DNA from: Lachnospiraceae bacterium
GTDB lineage: Bacteria > Bacillota > Clostridia > Lachnospirales > Lachnospiraceae
Direction: 5' to 3'
DNA length: 64,000 nucleotides
NCBI GenBank assembly: GCA_015057005.1
Contig: SVFF01000013.1
Location: 1-64,000, forward strand
Made by a program: the position numbers and the translations under genes. The stretch's first letter is position 1, and every line of letters begins with the position of its first letter. The notes under the pieces were generated by a model. The model saw only the letters and a list, made by a program, of their open reading frames with translations. It made no database searches and was not told the DNA's origin. Shown here piece by piece: positions 1 to 9,331 of the stretch.

Positions 1-106
1 GCAACTGAAGTTGTATAATCGCAGAGATTACAACAACTTTCCGATGCGTCCTTTGGGGTGGCATTCACCAAGACAAGTGCTTAATGATTATTTATCGTCA
101 CTGTAA
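1..106 (+). CDS. transposase, C-terminal end only (runs off left edge)
   Basis: A reading frame is open from base 2 and stops with TAA at 104-106, giving 35 residues with no start in the window. The translation contains NNFPMRPLGWHSPRQVL, which resembles the end of integrase-core (DDE) transposases, where an N-rich segment is followed by a Leu-Gly-Trp-x-Ser/Thr-Pro motif. The catalytic residues would lie outside the window, so family and intactness cannot be judged. No clear terminal inverted repeat is visible in the 80 bases after the stop. Confidence 0.5.
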   Translation, partial: QLKLYNRRDYNNFPMRPLGWHSPRQVLNDYLSSL

Positions 107-185
107 CAAATGTTTGACAAACCTACAATAATGTTTTCCTTACCGGGATGTATGCACAAGAGAAATCACACCAACATGCCGCATA

Positions 186-2279
186 CTACTTTATTGTGCC
201 CTTAAAAGACTCCAGCATCACAGGCTCATCACGATCCGGCGTGCGGAAGTACAAATATACCGGTCTGTCAGGCTCGTATTCAAACTGAATATCATAATAC
301 AGTTTATTCTCCCGATTCTCAACAGTAAAAGATGTTTTGCCGCATCGTGTACACAGGTCGGAAACCGATATGGACTTTCCTTCAGCAAGCCAATGGCGGG
401 GAATACCTGCACAAATATGGATTGCTTCGTCATCTTCATAAAGCATTGCATCCAACATATAAGCCACAACTGAAAGAGGAGTCCACAGATGCTGTAAATC
501 TCCACTCTTTTCAGCAGAACCTTTTTCTTTACCACGTTCTTCGCACCAGGTAACCAGTGGCGACGCATGATTCAACACAGGATACAGGAAGGAACTTGCC
601 AAATCACGGTTTCCCATGCGCAGGTAGACACTGGAGAAATTATCAAGGGCCATTGCCACCCAGATACCTTCCGGCATCCATCCGGTACCCACAGGCAATC
701 CACCTTCACTGATGCTCTTGGTGGAAACATGCTGAATCGTTCCTCTAATTAACGGATCCTCCGCATCAAGTAAACCGGCAGGATGATACGCATATAGACA
801 ACCATACAAGGAAGTGGCAAGGGAGCCGGGAACAGAAGGAATCCACTCATACCCTTCTTCTTTGATGCTGTTCTCTCGCAAAGAGGTAATCAAATCACGG
901 GCAGTTTCCTCACAATATTCTGTCAGCCATTTTACATCCTCTTCATATCCAAGGATTTGTGCTGCTTTTAAAGTCAACTTATCGGCTGCAGCTGCCATAA
1001 TATCCTGTGGATAGAAAAATCCATAATAATCTCCGTTATCCATCATACCACAATCTCCCATACCACGCTGCATCATACCGCGATGGGATTTCACAGGATC
1101 ATTTTGGGTACTTTGACGACTGGCACGGGCAAACAAAGCAGCCCGCTTCATGCGGCAATAAACATCCTCCAGAAAGTCTCTGTCTCTTGTGATGTAATAA
1201 TGCTGCAGGGCAGAGTTACATTTCATATAGTGAATACTCCACATATCATGCTCCCAACCCTTGGAGTAAGCCCAGCAGCCATCCTCATTCTGACCGGCAT
1301 AATAAATCTGCAAATCACCGGAAGCTTCTTCCAGGTAACCCATGCGGTCCAGTTGGAGCGTAGACGTTAAGGGTTCTCCACTTGCCGGAGAACGATAATG
1401 GCGAGTACCATTTCCGATAACATATCCGCCCGCGTGAGGTTCCCGCATCACAAACAGATCCGCCAGACAGGCACGGAAGCAGGAAATCACCTCTTTGTCA
1501 CAAATAGAAATCTTAGTACCCCGATCCAGCAGTTCACACCACTCATCCAAAGCATCCTTCATTTCTTTGTCATAATCAACCTGGCATAACTCATCAAAAT
1601 CTTCAAAATACTTTTCAAAAGGCAGTACCAAAAATCCCGACTTCGTCTCACCGGGCTTCATGGAAAACAGTGCTGTGGTATACTTCATGGAATTGCCCTG
1701 ATCTTTTGCCACCGCGTCAGACATGGGCACGCTCACTTGTGCGATACCGTTACGGAACATGGGATAATCATCCGCTCCCAGGAAATAACCAATGATACGG
1801 TCCGCACGGGTCTTATTTAAAGTCAGCAACAGATTATTATGTTTATAATCAATCCAACCCTGATTACTGATGACCCATCCCCGCAGAGAACGGCATTTTA
1901 CCGTAATGTCATGATGCTCTGCGTCGGTATTTTCAAAATTCAGCTTTACTACCACACCAATCCTGGTGGCAACTGCATCCAGTCTGCAAATCACCTTACT
2001 CTGCCCCCGGGCAATCAACCAAGGTGCACCGCTCTCATGGCGCTTCCACTCCTGCAGGAGATATTCCTGTCCGTCTTCCCGGATGGTCAGTTCTGTCTCC
2101 AGATCGATCTCGGGGGTGGACCAAGATAACAAAGGAGAATCTTTCAAAGAGTCAAAGGAATAGAGTAACTGTATTTTGGAGGGTTCTATATTCAGCAGAT
2201 ACTTCTCACTTGCTGAAGGACGGCACAGCGCCAGCGCATGGGGTGCCGCAAAGGAATAATCAAAATTAATGTTCATCAT
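186..2279 (-). CDS. putative glycoside hydrolase-like protein, (alpha/alpha)6-barrel type
   Basis: A 697-residue protein without signal peptide or membrane segments, so probably cytoplasmic. The first 250 residues are beta-rich. Residues about 265-600 are helix-rich with repeated aromatic and acidic segments (GMGDCGMMDNGDYYGFFYPQ, SISEGGLPVGTGWMPEGIW), as in six-hairpin toroid glycosidases such as alpha-L-rhamnosidase relatives. The last 80 residues are again beta-like. I do not recognise the exact GH family and see no diagnostic catalytic motif, so substrate is unknown. The start is supported by AAGGAG seven bases upstream, and a promoter precedes it. It is transcribed alone, ending beside the transposase remnant. 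Confidence 0.55.
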   Translation of the reverse strand: MMNINFDYSFAAPHALALCRPSASEKYLLNIEPSKIQLLYSFDSLKDSPLLSWSTPEIDLETELTIREDGQEYLLQEWKRHESGAPWLIARGQSKVICRLDAVATRIGVVVKLNFENTDAEHHDITVKCRSLRGWVISNQGWIDYKHNNLLLTLNKTRADRIIGYFLGADDYPMFRNGIAQVSVPMSDAVAKDQGNSMKYTTALFSMKPGETKSGFLVLPFEKYFEDFDELCQVDYDKEMKDALDEWCELLDRGTKISICDKEVISCFRACLADLFVMREPHAGGYVIGNGTRHYRSPASGEPLTSTLQLDRMGYLEEASGDLQIYYAGQNEDGCWAYSKGWEHDMWSIHYMKCNSALQHYYITRDRDFLEDVYCRMKRAALFARASRQSTQNDPVKSHRGMMQRGMGDCGMMDNGDYYGFFYPQDIMAAAADKLTLKAAQILGYEEDVKWLTEYCEETARDLITSLRENSIKEEGYEWIPSVPGSLATSLYGCLYAYHPAGLLDAEDPLIRGTIQHVSTKSISEGGLPVGTGWMPEGIWVAMALDNFSSVYLRMGNRDLASSFLYPVLNHASPLVTWCEERGKEKGSAEKSGDLQHLWTPLSVVAYMLDAMLYEDDEAIHICAGIPRHWLAEGKSISVSDLCTRCGKTSFTVENRENKLYYDIQFEYEPDRPVYLYFRTPDRDEPVMLESFKGTIK

Positions 2280-2312
2280 TTTATAACTCCTTCCGGGATT
2301 TTTACCTGAAAT

Positions 2313-2341
2313 ATTTTACCATGACATGCCCTATTTGTAAA
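2313..2341 (-). promoter_or_regulatory. promoter of the glycoside hydrolase-like gene
   Basis: Minus-strand -35 TTTACA (2336-2341) and -10 TAAAAT (2313-2318) are separated by 17 bases, 34 bases ahead of the start codon. This is a sigma-A-like arrangement read directly from sequence. Confidence 0.55.
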
Positions 2342-2440
2342 GTTAACCCTGACTGCTTGCCGATTCCAATGCCGGATACCCATAACTTTAATCTGCTGTC
2401 CGCACCTTTAAGTCGGTTCCTCGCAAGTGCACTTTAAACA

Positions 2441-2469
2441 TTGTATTTACAAATCCTTTAAAATAAATT
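2441..2469 (+). promoter_or_regulatory. promoter of the YgjP-like metallopeptidase
   Basis: -35 TTGTAT (2441-2446), 17-base spacer and -10 TAAATT (2464-2469), about 50 bases before the ATG at 2520. Confidence 0.45.
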
Positions 2470-2519
2470 ATTCTCCTATATAGAAGCCTTTTGTAATAGA
2501 AATACTGGGAGACTACACC

Positions 2520-2957
2520 ATGCCACAATACCACAATCCAATCCAAACACAATACACCGCAGCCGAGCTGCACCGTCTGGAGGTGCTGGAGAAGCGTTAC
2601 CGCCAGGCCGCCAGAAATATGTTCGCCCAGCGGGTAGCTCACTATCACGCGCTTACCGGAGGTAACTACACTTCCATTACTATCCGTGACCAGAAAAGCC
2701 GCTGGGGCAGCTGTTCCTCAAGAGGAACCCTATCGTTTAATTATCGACTGATTTTTGCTCCTATTAAAATTCTGGATTATGTGGTCATCCATGAACTCTG
2801 TCACCTGACTCACATGAACCACTCCAAGGATTTCTGGAATATGGTGGCTTCCGTAATGCCGGAGTACAAGACTTACCAGAAGTGGCTGCGGGAACACGGG
2901 CAAGAATTAACCCTGGAGAAGCATTTGCTTCGCCAGGGCATTCCCATGAAATTATAA
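2520..2957 (+). CDS. YgjP-like (DUF45/M48-type) zinc metallopeptidase
   Basis: A 145-residue soluble protein. The HExxH zinc signature appears as HELCHLTHMNHSKDFW near residues 90-105, preceded by the SRWGSCSSRGTLSFN segment typical of YgjP/SprT-like DUF45 proteins. Full-length family members run to about 230 residues; this copy has a short N-terminal region, so it is a compact version rather than clearly truncated. Physiological substrate is unknown for the family. GGGAG lies ahead of the ATG. It is a single gene convergent with the binding-protein gene, with only 25 bases between the two stops and no visible terminator there. Confidence 0.8.
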   Translation: MPQYHNPIQTQYTAAELHRLEVLEKRYRQAARNMFAQRVAHYHALTGGNYTSITIRDQKSRWGSCSSRGTLSFNYRLIFAPIKILDYVVIHELCHLTHMNHSKDFWNMVASVMPEYKTYQKWLREHGQELTLEKHLLRQGIPMKL

Positions 2958-2982
2958 ACTATTTTTCCGTATAGCGTTTATG

Positions 2983-5544
2983 TTAACGGTTCTCGTTTAC
3001 ATATAACTGTGCACGGTTCTGAATGTTGCCAGCCACGTCAGCCGCACTCTTCTGTCCTGAGAAGAACGCTTCCACTTCTTCGTTGATAATATTCTGGATA
3101 TCTTCCTGATAGAAGGTGCTCTTGTCAATGCCTTCTACCATTGCGACGAACTCATCCACCTGCTCTCTGGTCATAGGAGGCAGGATGATCTCTTCGTTGT
3201 TGATCCAGAAAGTATCGTCGTATTCTACTTTATCCCCTTTTTCATCCAGATAATAAGGCTTCTCCATAGCCTCTTGTGCCTTGGCTGCAAAGACCTTCTT
3301 ATCCACGGCCATTTCCCAGCTTAAGGTATTCTGATATTCTTCAGTAAGATAATAACGGATGAACTCCCATGCGCCGTCCAGATTCTTGGACTTGGCTGAC
3401 AGCACATACTGTTGATTAGCCAGTACTACGGAACCATTGCCGCTGTCTGTAGGAAATCCGATATAGCTTACCTCTTCACCGAAGGACCCGTTGATATAAC
3501 GGTTCATGTCTCTGGCCTGACTTACATAGCAAGCCATCAGGACCGTACGGTCTTCGCGATACTGGGACTCATAGGTCAGCCAATACTCCTCTCCGAAATA
3601 GTCCTCACTGAGTTCCTCCGGCAAAGTCTTGGCATATTCCAAGAGAGCAATGAAGTTTTCCGTATTAAAAGCACATTTTCCGGTGGAGGCATCCACAAAA
3701 TCACTTCCGCAATACTGCATCATCTGATACATGAAGTTGCCTCTGGTCATCTCACCGAACGCCTGTGTTCCTTCAGGCATAGAAGCCATCAGATCTGTAA
3801 AATCTTTCATTGTCCAAGTAGTGCGGTCTCCCACGATAGAAGTCTTGCCAAGCACCGTTCTGATGTTAAAGGAGGGAATCACATAATGAAGCTTTCCATC
3901 TACTCTGTAAGCCTCAAAAACATTGTCCATGAACTCTACCTGGGATAATTCCTCGTCCTCGGCGATCAGCTGATCAATATCAGCAAGCCAGCCTTTGGAA
4001 ATATAACTGTTGATGGGCATATTGGTATCTGCCACCAGAATATCAGGCATACCTTCAGCCAAAATGTCATTGTTCAGCTTTGTGTAGCTGGCCATATAAT
4101 CATCACTGGTACTGAAAGAGCTGTAATCTTTGATGACGATACGATAATCCGGATTGGTCTTATTATATTCCACAATGCGCTTCTTGATTTCATATCCCAC
4201 ATAGTTGGCAGCCAGCGTAAGTACCGCCTTATCTTCGATATCCTCAGGATTTACCTTGGTAAAGATGCCGCCCTTAGTCTTACCCTCATAATCATCATAA
4301 TAGTATGCCACCATGCTGGCCTCATCCAGCGGAACCACCTGGGTCATATTGTTTGTAGCCAAGTCAGAGTTGACAAAGCTCATCAGTAGCGTAGGCTCTG
4401 TATCTCCCATGTTAAAGCCATATACACCCAGGCTGGTGGTGTAGATCATATCTGCCATTGCACCACCGTCTACCAGAGAATTATATCCGCTCATAAACAG
4501 ACTGTCAGGCAGCTGGGTAGGCGCTGTTACTTGTGTCATGGTATTAAAATCAAACTCGCCCAGCCACATTTTGTATTCGCCGTTGGCATCCCAGTAGGTG
4601 TATTTTACTTTGCCGCCTTCAGATGCAAGGACAGTACCGTTAGCCAGATTGGAGGCTTCTTCCGGCAGTTCCTTGCGCGCGCCCAGATTGCCGTCATTAT
4701 CCACTGCCACAAGCTCATACTTGTCACCACCCAGGATCAATGCGCAGCTTCCGTCACCCAAAATGACCATGGACTGCACATAGGACCAGGACTCGTCGGT
4801 CTGAAGTCCTTCAATAGGGCTCTCCCAGAGCATGGTTCCGCCCAGATCCCAGCAGCAGATATAGGTATTGTTCTGATAAACATAATTTTCAGGATCTCTG
4901 TAATCTTCGTAATAATAGTTCTTGATACCGTAAATCTTGTTTTCGGAAGTAATAGCCACATTGCCGATTCCGGTATATTCATAGATGCCGCCATCCTCAA
5001 TTGCAGGGATCTCAATCACTGCATCTTCTGTAGTTCCTTCCGTGGAGTCTTCTTCGGTTTCTTCCGTAGCTTCCTCGGTAGTCGCCTCCACTACGGTTCT
5101 GGGCTGCACCTGGCCAGTGCCCGAACCCTCTGATGTATCTCCTTCTTCACCTGTACTTTCAGGTGTATCGGGCTTCACACCACCCATGTACAACTGGAAA
5201 TCATTGATCTGCACATCACTTCCATCCTTATTCATGGTCATGATCTTCATGGAATTGGATGGTTCTGCAGACTCATAATCATAAACTTCCAGAATGGTAT
5301 AAAGGGTATCCCCAATCATTTTTAAAGCCCGGATGCCCATGTCATTCCCTTCAACAGGCAGATCAAAGGTCTGTTCGGAAAACACTCCCTCTTTTGCCAA
5401 TTGCGCATTGGCATAATCTTTACTGTCTTTACCGCCTTTGCCTCCTTTGCCACCATCTCCGTCCTTACCGCAGGCTGTCAGGCCAAACAGCAGAACAAAG
5501 ACTAACAAGGTGCTCATTATTCTTTTCCACATTTTTCTTTTCAT
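2983..5544 (-). CDS. very large extracellular solute-binding lipoprotein
   Basis: An 853-residue lipoprotein: a basic, hydrophobic signal peptide ends in a lipobox (FGLTAC, Cys about 26), followed by a Gly/Asp/Lys linker. Residues about 40-430 are beta-rich with repeated Trp/Tyr/Gly strands that read like a beta-propeller, interrupted by a Thr/Glu-rich acidic stretch (about 125-180). Residues about 440-853 look like an ABC family-1 solute-binding domain (TLAANYVGYEIKKRIVEYNK, PDILVADTNMPINSYISKGW, SAKSKNLDGAWEFIRYYL). Ordinary family-1 proteins are about 400-450 residues, so the N-terminal half is additional. It is the last gene of the operon with two sugar-type permeases, 14 bases after its neighbour and with AGGAGG ahead of the ATG. 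Substrate is unknown; carbohydrate or peptide is inference. Confidence 0.8.
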   Translation of the reverse strand: MKRKMWKRIMSTLLVFVLLFGLTACGKDGDGGKGGKGGKDSKDYANAQLAKEGVFSEQTFDLPVEGNDMGIRALKMIGDTLYTILEVYDYESAEPSNSMKIMTMNKDGSDVQINDFQLYMGGVKPDTPESTGEEGDTSEGSGTGQVQPRTVVEATTEEATEETEEDSTEGTTEDAVIEIPAIEDGGIYEYTGIGNVAITSENKIYGIKNYYYEDYRDPENYVYQNNTYICCWDLGGTMLWESPIEGLQTDESWSYVQSMVILGDGSCALILGGDKYELVAVDNDGNLGARKELPEEASNLANGTVLASEGGKVKYTYWDANGEYKMWLGEFDFNTMTQVTAPTQLPDSLFMSGYNSLVDGGAMADMIYTTSLGVYGFNMGDTEPTLLMSFVNSDLATNNMTQVVPLDEASMVAYYYDDYEGKTKGGIFTKVNPEDIEDKAVLTLAANYVGYEIKKRIVEYNKTNPDYRIVIKDYSSFSTSDDYMASYTKLNNDILAEGMPDILVADTNMPINSYISKGWLADIDQLIAEDEELSQVEFMDNVFEAYRVDGKLHYVIPSFNIRTVLGKTSIVGDRTTWTMKDFTDLMASMPEGTQAFGEMTRGNFMYQMMQYCGSDFVDASTGKCAFNTENFIALLEYAKTLPEELSEDYFGEEYWLTYESQYREDRTVLMACYVSQARDMNRYINGSFGEEVSYIGFPTDSGNGSVVLANQQYVLSAKSKNLDGAWEFIRYYLTEEYQNTLSWEMAVDKKVFAAKAQEAMEKPYYLDEKGDKVEYDDTFWINNEEIILPPMTREQVDEFVAMVEGIDKSTFYQEDIQNIINEEVEAFFSGQKSAADVAGNIQNRAQLYVNENR

Positions 5545-5558
5545 AACACTCCTCCTTT

Positions 5559-6623
5559 TTAGGCTTTTCCTCTCTTTTTCATCTGGCGACGGGCTCTGTT
5601 TTTCTCCACATAGAGCTCCACTCTATCCTGCAGCTTCACTCTCACATCATGCATTGTCCATCCCTTATGTTTCCACCAGATGCAAAACAGCACTATCGCC
5701 ATCACCACCGGATACAACAGGAACAATATCATAAACAATGTCACCAGTGCACTTATATCCTCATATCCTCTGGCCAAATTTTCCCAATAAGGATATATAA
5801 TAGCTTTTCCGTTCATGGACCGGCTGCCGAATTCCCCGATTGTCTGAAGGTTGGACATCAGGGAAAATCTTGAGGTATTCTCCACCACTTCTGTTTTTGT
5901 ATCTTCCACGCCAATATTTTTCTGTACATGATCGAAGGCAAATCCACTGACAGGATTGGGCATCACAATTTCATAATGATTGATACCGTAACTGGTGCCC
6001 AGATTCTCCAAGGTCTGATAGGACACATATATCACTGTTGAATCAAGTCCTGCCTTCTCTTCCAGTTTTCCTGAGGGACGCTCCACCACTCCTGTAATGA
6101 TATGGGGAACGCTACCGATGTAGACCGTCATTCCGGCCACATTATTTGAACCAAACAGCTGCCACGCCGCATCCTGATCAATCACACAGTAATCCTGCAT
6201 CAGGTCATTGCCGGAAAAGTAAGATCCCGCCAACAGCCTCAGAGGATGAAACAGGAAGAAATCTCCTCCGATTCCAATGGCCTCTGCCTGAATGGAAGTC
6301 TTATTGTTGGAAACAGTAATTTTTCCGGAGGCACTGTAAGCGTCAGCCCATAGTCTGGCAGTTGGATTCCCGGAACTTTGGCTAATGGAAACCTCCTGCA
6401 GAGCTCCCTCCAGGGAATGTTCAAACATCCGGATGCCTTCCTCAGTTACACCGGCATCTGCTGCAAAGAAACAGCTCACTTGGGCTACTCCACCGTCCTT
6501 ACTCCAACGCTCTGCCATCTGCTGCTCCTGCAGGGAACTGCCCAGCCGGCCGATTACTGCCAGCAGGATCAAAAAAACGAGAAATGAGATGCCGCCGCTG
6601 ATTGCAAGCACTACTTTCTTCAT
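5559..6623 (-). CDS. two-TM MacB/FtsX-like periplasmic-core protein
   Basis: A 354-residue membrane protein. One TM helix lies near residues 4-26; an extracytoplasmic region of about 265 residues has MacB periplasmic-core features (FFLFHPLRLLAGSYF, DYCVIDQDAAWQLFG, VYIGSVPHIITGVVE). A second TM helix lies near 303-326, then a basic cytoplasmic tail. Canonical MacB/FtsX permeases have four TM helices; two appear to be missing, and there is no ATPase domain. An in-frame ATG exists at 6647, but AAGGAG seven bases before the ATG at 6623 supports the shorter protein. It sits between the HlyD-like adaptor gene (10-base gap) and the binding lipoprotein gene. It may form an adaptor/scaffold complex rather than a full transporter; that is inference. 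Confidence 0.65.
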   Translation of the reverse strand: MKKVVLAISGGISFLVFLILLAVIGRLGSSLQEQQMAERWSKDGGVAQVSCFFAADAGVTEEGIRMFEHSLEGALQEVSISQSSGNPTARLWADAYSASGKITVSNNKTSIQAEAIGIGGDFFLFHPLRLLAGSYFSGNDLMQDYCVIDQDAAWQLFGSNNVAGMTVYIGSVPHIITGVVERPSGKLEEKAGLDSTVIYVSYQTLENLGTSYGINHYEIVMPNPVSGFAFDHVQKNIGVEDTKTEVVENTSRFSLMSNLQTIGEFGSRSMNGKAIIYPYWENLARGYEDISALVTLFMILFLLYPVVMAIVLFCIWWKHKGWTMHDVRVKLQDRVELYVEKNRARRQMKKRGKA

Positions 6624-6633
6624 AGGCTTCTCC

Positions 6634-8286
6634 TTAATTTTCTGCAAGTCTTACTTGTTGTCCTGCCTCTACAGGCTTTGTTGCCGTAGTGATCACGAAT
6701 TCCCAGCCGTAAAGTGCTCCTGTGACAGCAGACTTGGTATCGTCACTTGCCAATACCTCCACATCATACCTGGTGGCGATATAGCGGTTACCCAGAGGAC
6801 TGCTCTTGGACTCTACTACCAGCACAAATTTACCATTGCTATCCTCGCGGATGGCACTGTTGGGCACGATCAAATCATAATTGGCACTCTTCTGTCCTAC
6901 AGACACATTTAAAGTCTGACCTGCAGTCACATTGCCCTGAACATCAAAAATTAACTGCTTCTGCTGTGCGGGATTGGAAGGATTGGGGCGAATGGTCTTC
7001 AGGGTAATATCCATGTCATCGTAGTACCAGGAATTGATCAGTTCAGCCTTGTCTCCCACAGACAGCTTCTTGGCCTGCTCGCTGGTCACCGTAAAGTTCA
7101 TGGTATAGCCCTGACCCTCCGGCTGGATCACAGCTACGGGCTCGGCCGCGGAAACCTCTCTGCCGGCAATGGCATTGACCTGCATGATCGTACCCGCAAT
7201 GTCTGCAGTCACCACAGCATCAATGGTCTTGGCAGCTTCCTTTTCCACCAGTTCCTGAGCCTGGATCACTGCCTTATATAAGGATTCCAGAGATAACGTT
7301 TTATTGATATTGCCGGTCAGTTCTGACAAAGCGTTTTGCTTTTCTTCCAGAGTCTTTAACGCCGCATCCAGATTCACTTTGATCACAGCTTGCTGACGTT
7401 CCAGATTTTGGATGGTGGCACTGTTGTCACCGGATGCCCGTTTCTGCTCCAATGCTGCAGCTGCTTTCTCGTAAGCCACTCCGGCATTGTTGGCACCGGT
7501 CTGGGCATTGATCACATTCAGCTTGGCAGCTGCCGTCTGCTCACGGAGATTTTTAAGTGCCTCAGGAACCTGGGTCTCATTGCCGCTTACAGTTTCCTGA
7601 TATTTTGCTTCTTCAACAGCCAAAAGGGCTTCCAGCCTGCTCTGTTCATTCTGCGCGGCTGTCAGGGCGATTTCCGCATCATTCTTTGCCTTTAAAGCTT
7701 CATTGACTGCTTTGGTCTCTGCATACACATCTGCACTGTTGGCAGGTGTTATGCTAAGCTGTAACGCAAAAGCATCATACTGCTTCTGCCATTCATCCAC
7801 ATCAGCCTGGGCCGTCTTTACAGCTGCCTGGGCTGCATCGATCTGCTTGCGGTAAGTTTCTGTAGAAATATTACTCTGGGCATTGTTGATGATTCCCGCA
7901 TTCACATCAGCCGATAAAAGGGCCAGGTCATAGGCCTCACGGGCTGCATCCAGTGCTTCCTGGGCAGCTTTCAGTTCTTCACTTTCGGAATCCTCCAGAT
8001 ACAGGATCACATCCCCTTTTTGTACCTGTGTACCGGCCTGCACAGCCACACTCATGACCTTTCTGGTCTGCTTCACCATCACATTGTAGGGATCACCGCT
8101 CTCTACCACACCGTTTCCGCGGATCTTGGCGGTAATGGAGCCTGACTGCACGTACTGGGCCGCAACCTCCGGCAGGGAATAGTTCATAATTGTATTGGAG
8201 AAGAATGTCAGCACCAGCATTACCGTCAGGAATACGATAATTGCAGTCTTGATCCACTCTCTTTTCTTCCTTCCAACTTCATTCAT
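6634..8286 (-). CDS. HlyD/MacA-family membrane-fusion adaptor
   Basis: A 550-residue protein with one N-terminal TM helix (about 13-33), then an extracytoplasmic adaptor fold. A lipoyl-like half (GNGVVESGDPYNVMVKQ, VQAGTQVQKGDVILYLED) leads into an Ala/Gln/Glu-rich coiled-coil hairpin from about 95 to 350, then the second lipoyl half (DAVVTADIAGTIMQVNAIAG) and beta-barrel domains. Such adaptors pair with MacB-type ABC exporters or tripartite pumps, but no MacB ATPase is encoded here. GAGAGGATAAAGAG precedes the ATG. It is cotranscribed with the MacB-like gene downstream; a stem-loop separates it from the upstream permease gene. Confidence 0.82.
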   Translation of the reverse strand: MNEVGRKKREWIKTAIIVFLTVMLVLTFFSNTIMNYSLPEVAAQYVQSGSITAKIRGNGVVESGDPYNVMVKQTRKVMSVAVQAGTQVQKGDVILYLEDSESEELKAAQEALDAAREAYDLALLSADVNAGIINNAQSNISTETYRKQIDAAQAAVKTAQADVDEWQKQYDAFALQLSITPANSADVYAETKAVNEALKAKNDAEIALTAAQNEQSRLEALLAVEEAKYQETVSGNETQVPEALKNLREQTAAAKLNVINAQTGANNAGVAYEKAAAALEQKRASGDNSATIQNLERQQAVIKVNLDAALKTLEEKQNALSELTGNINKTLSLESLYKAVIQAQELVEKEAAKTIDAVVTADIAGTIMQVNAIAGREVSAAEPVAVIQPEGQGYTMNFTVTSEQAKKLSVGDKAELINSWYYDDMDITLKTIRPNPSNPAQQKQLIFDVQGNVTAGQTLNVSVGQKSANYDLIVPNSAIREDSNGKFVLVVESKSSPLGNRYIATRYDVEVLASDDTKSAVTGALYGWEFVITTATKPVEAGQQVRLAEN

Positions 8287-8342
8287 CTCTTTATCCTCTC
8301 AATCTTTTTCCTTTTCTTCCTAATTTCATATCAAGCAGGAAT

Positions 8343-8396
8343 AATAAACCAAATAAGAGCGACCAGCCACCGCTTAGGAGCTCGTTTTGGTTTATT
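8343..8396 (-). other. intercistronic stem-loop between permease and adaptor genes
   Basis: An 11-bp perfect inverted repeat (8343-8353 with 8386-8396, AATAAACCAAA arms), extended inward by GAGC/GCTC (8357-8360 with 8380-8383), lies in the only long gap of this operon. There is no pure U-tract after the stem on the minus strand, so it may be a partial terminator or an RNA processing/stability element rather than an operon end. Confidence 0.5.
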
Positions 8397-8407
8397 GTTC
8401 CCTCCTT

Positions 8408-9331
8408 CTATCCTTTGACTGCACTCTGATATACAATGCCTTCCACCAGATATTCCTCGCCGTAGAGGAACAATAGCAGACTGGGCACCATATAAATGGT
8501 CGCCACCGCAAATGCAAGCCCCACTTCACCGGCATTGATCTTACTCAAAAATACGGACAGGGGATGAGTCTCCGGGTCTGACAACATGATCAGGGGCTGT
8601 TCCACCATGTTCCAATAATCAATGAACACTAAAATGGCTGCCGAAAACATTGCTCCCTTACAAAGAGGCATGCATATCTTTCTGTAAATCATCCACTCGT
8701 TGGCACCGTCGATCTGCGCCGCTTCCACGACACCTATCGGAATCTTCTTCATAAATTTTGTCAGCAGATACACCGCAAAAGGTGAGAAAATACCCGGAAG
8801 CCAGATGGACCAATAGGAATCCAGCGTATTCATCCACTCAGCCACCAGATAATTGGGCACCAGCGTAACCTGATAGGGCATCAGCATCAGAATAATATAC
8901 GAGAAGAAAATAATCTGCCGCAGTTTCCCTGTATACCGGAAAAATCCGTAAGCGGCTAACGAGGCTACCAACAACTGAAACAGCACAATGGGTACCACCA
9001 GCACCACTGAGTTCCAGAATTTCAAAAGATACTCCGGACTCTTAAAAAGTACCGTAATATACTGGCTGAAGGATACCATGTCGGGGATAAATTTCAAATT
9101 GACCCGTTCTGCAATATAGACTTTTCCGCCTGTGTCCGTAGTGGCAAAGACCGTTCCGTAGTTGGCCGATATCTCCGAAGCTGACATAAAGGAATTGGAG
9201 ATCGTCAGCACGATGGGCATCAGGAAAAGTACTGCAAATCCGGCAGCTATCAATGTAGCCAAAGTGATCTTAATGCCATGCATCAACTTTTTTCTATGTA
9301 CATGAAAGCTTCTTTTTCTGCCGCTCATCAT
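8408..9331 (-). CDS. carbohydrate ABC transporter permease, MalG/UgpE type
   Basis: A 307-residue inner-membrane protein with about six TM helices. The cytoplasmic EAA loop is well preserved (EAAQIDGANEWMIYRKICMP), as in binding-protein-dependent sugar permeases. A basic N-terminal segment precedes TM1, and the periplasmic loop after TM1 is longer than usual. It overlaps the upstream permease gene by four bases (ATGA), indicating translational coupling; the two should form the heterodimeric pore. An MsmX/UgpC-like ATPase encoded elsewhere would have to energise it, since none lies in this operon. Confidence 0.88.
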   Translation of the reverse strand: MMSGRKRSFHVHRKKLMHGIKITLATLIAAGFAVLFLMPIVLTISNSFMSASEISANYGTVFATTDTGGKVYIAERVNLKFIPDMVSFSQYITVLFKSPEYLLKFWNSVVLVVPIVLFQLLVASLAAYGFFRYTGKLRQIIFFSYIILMLMPYQVTLVPNYLVAEWMNTLDSYWSIWLPGIFSPFAVYLLTKFMKKIPIGVVEAAQIDGANEWMIYRKICMPLCKGAMFSAAILVFIDYWNMVEQPLIMLSDPETHPLSVFLSKINAGEVGLAFAVATIYMVPSLLLFLYGEEYLVEGIVYQSAVKG

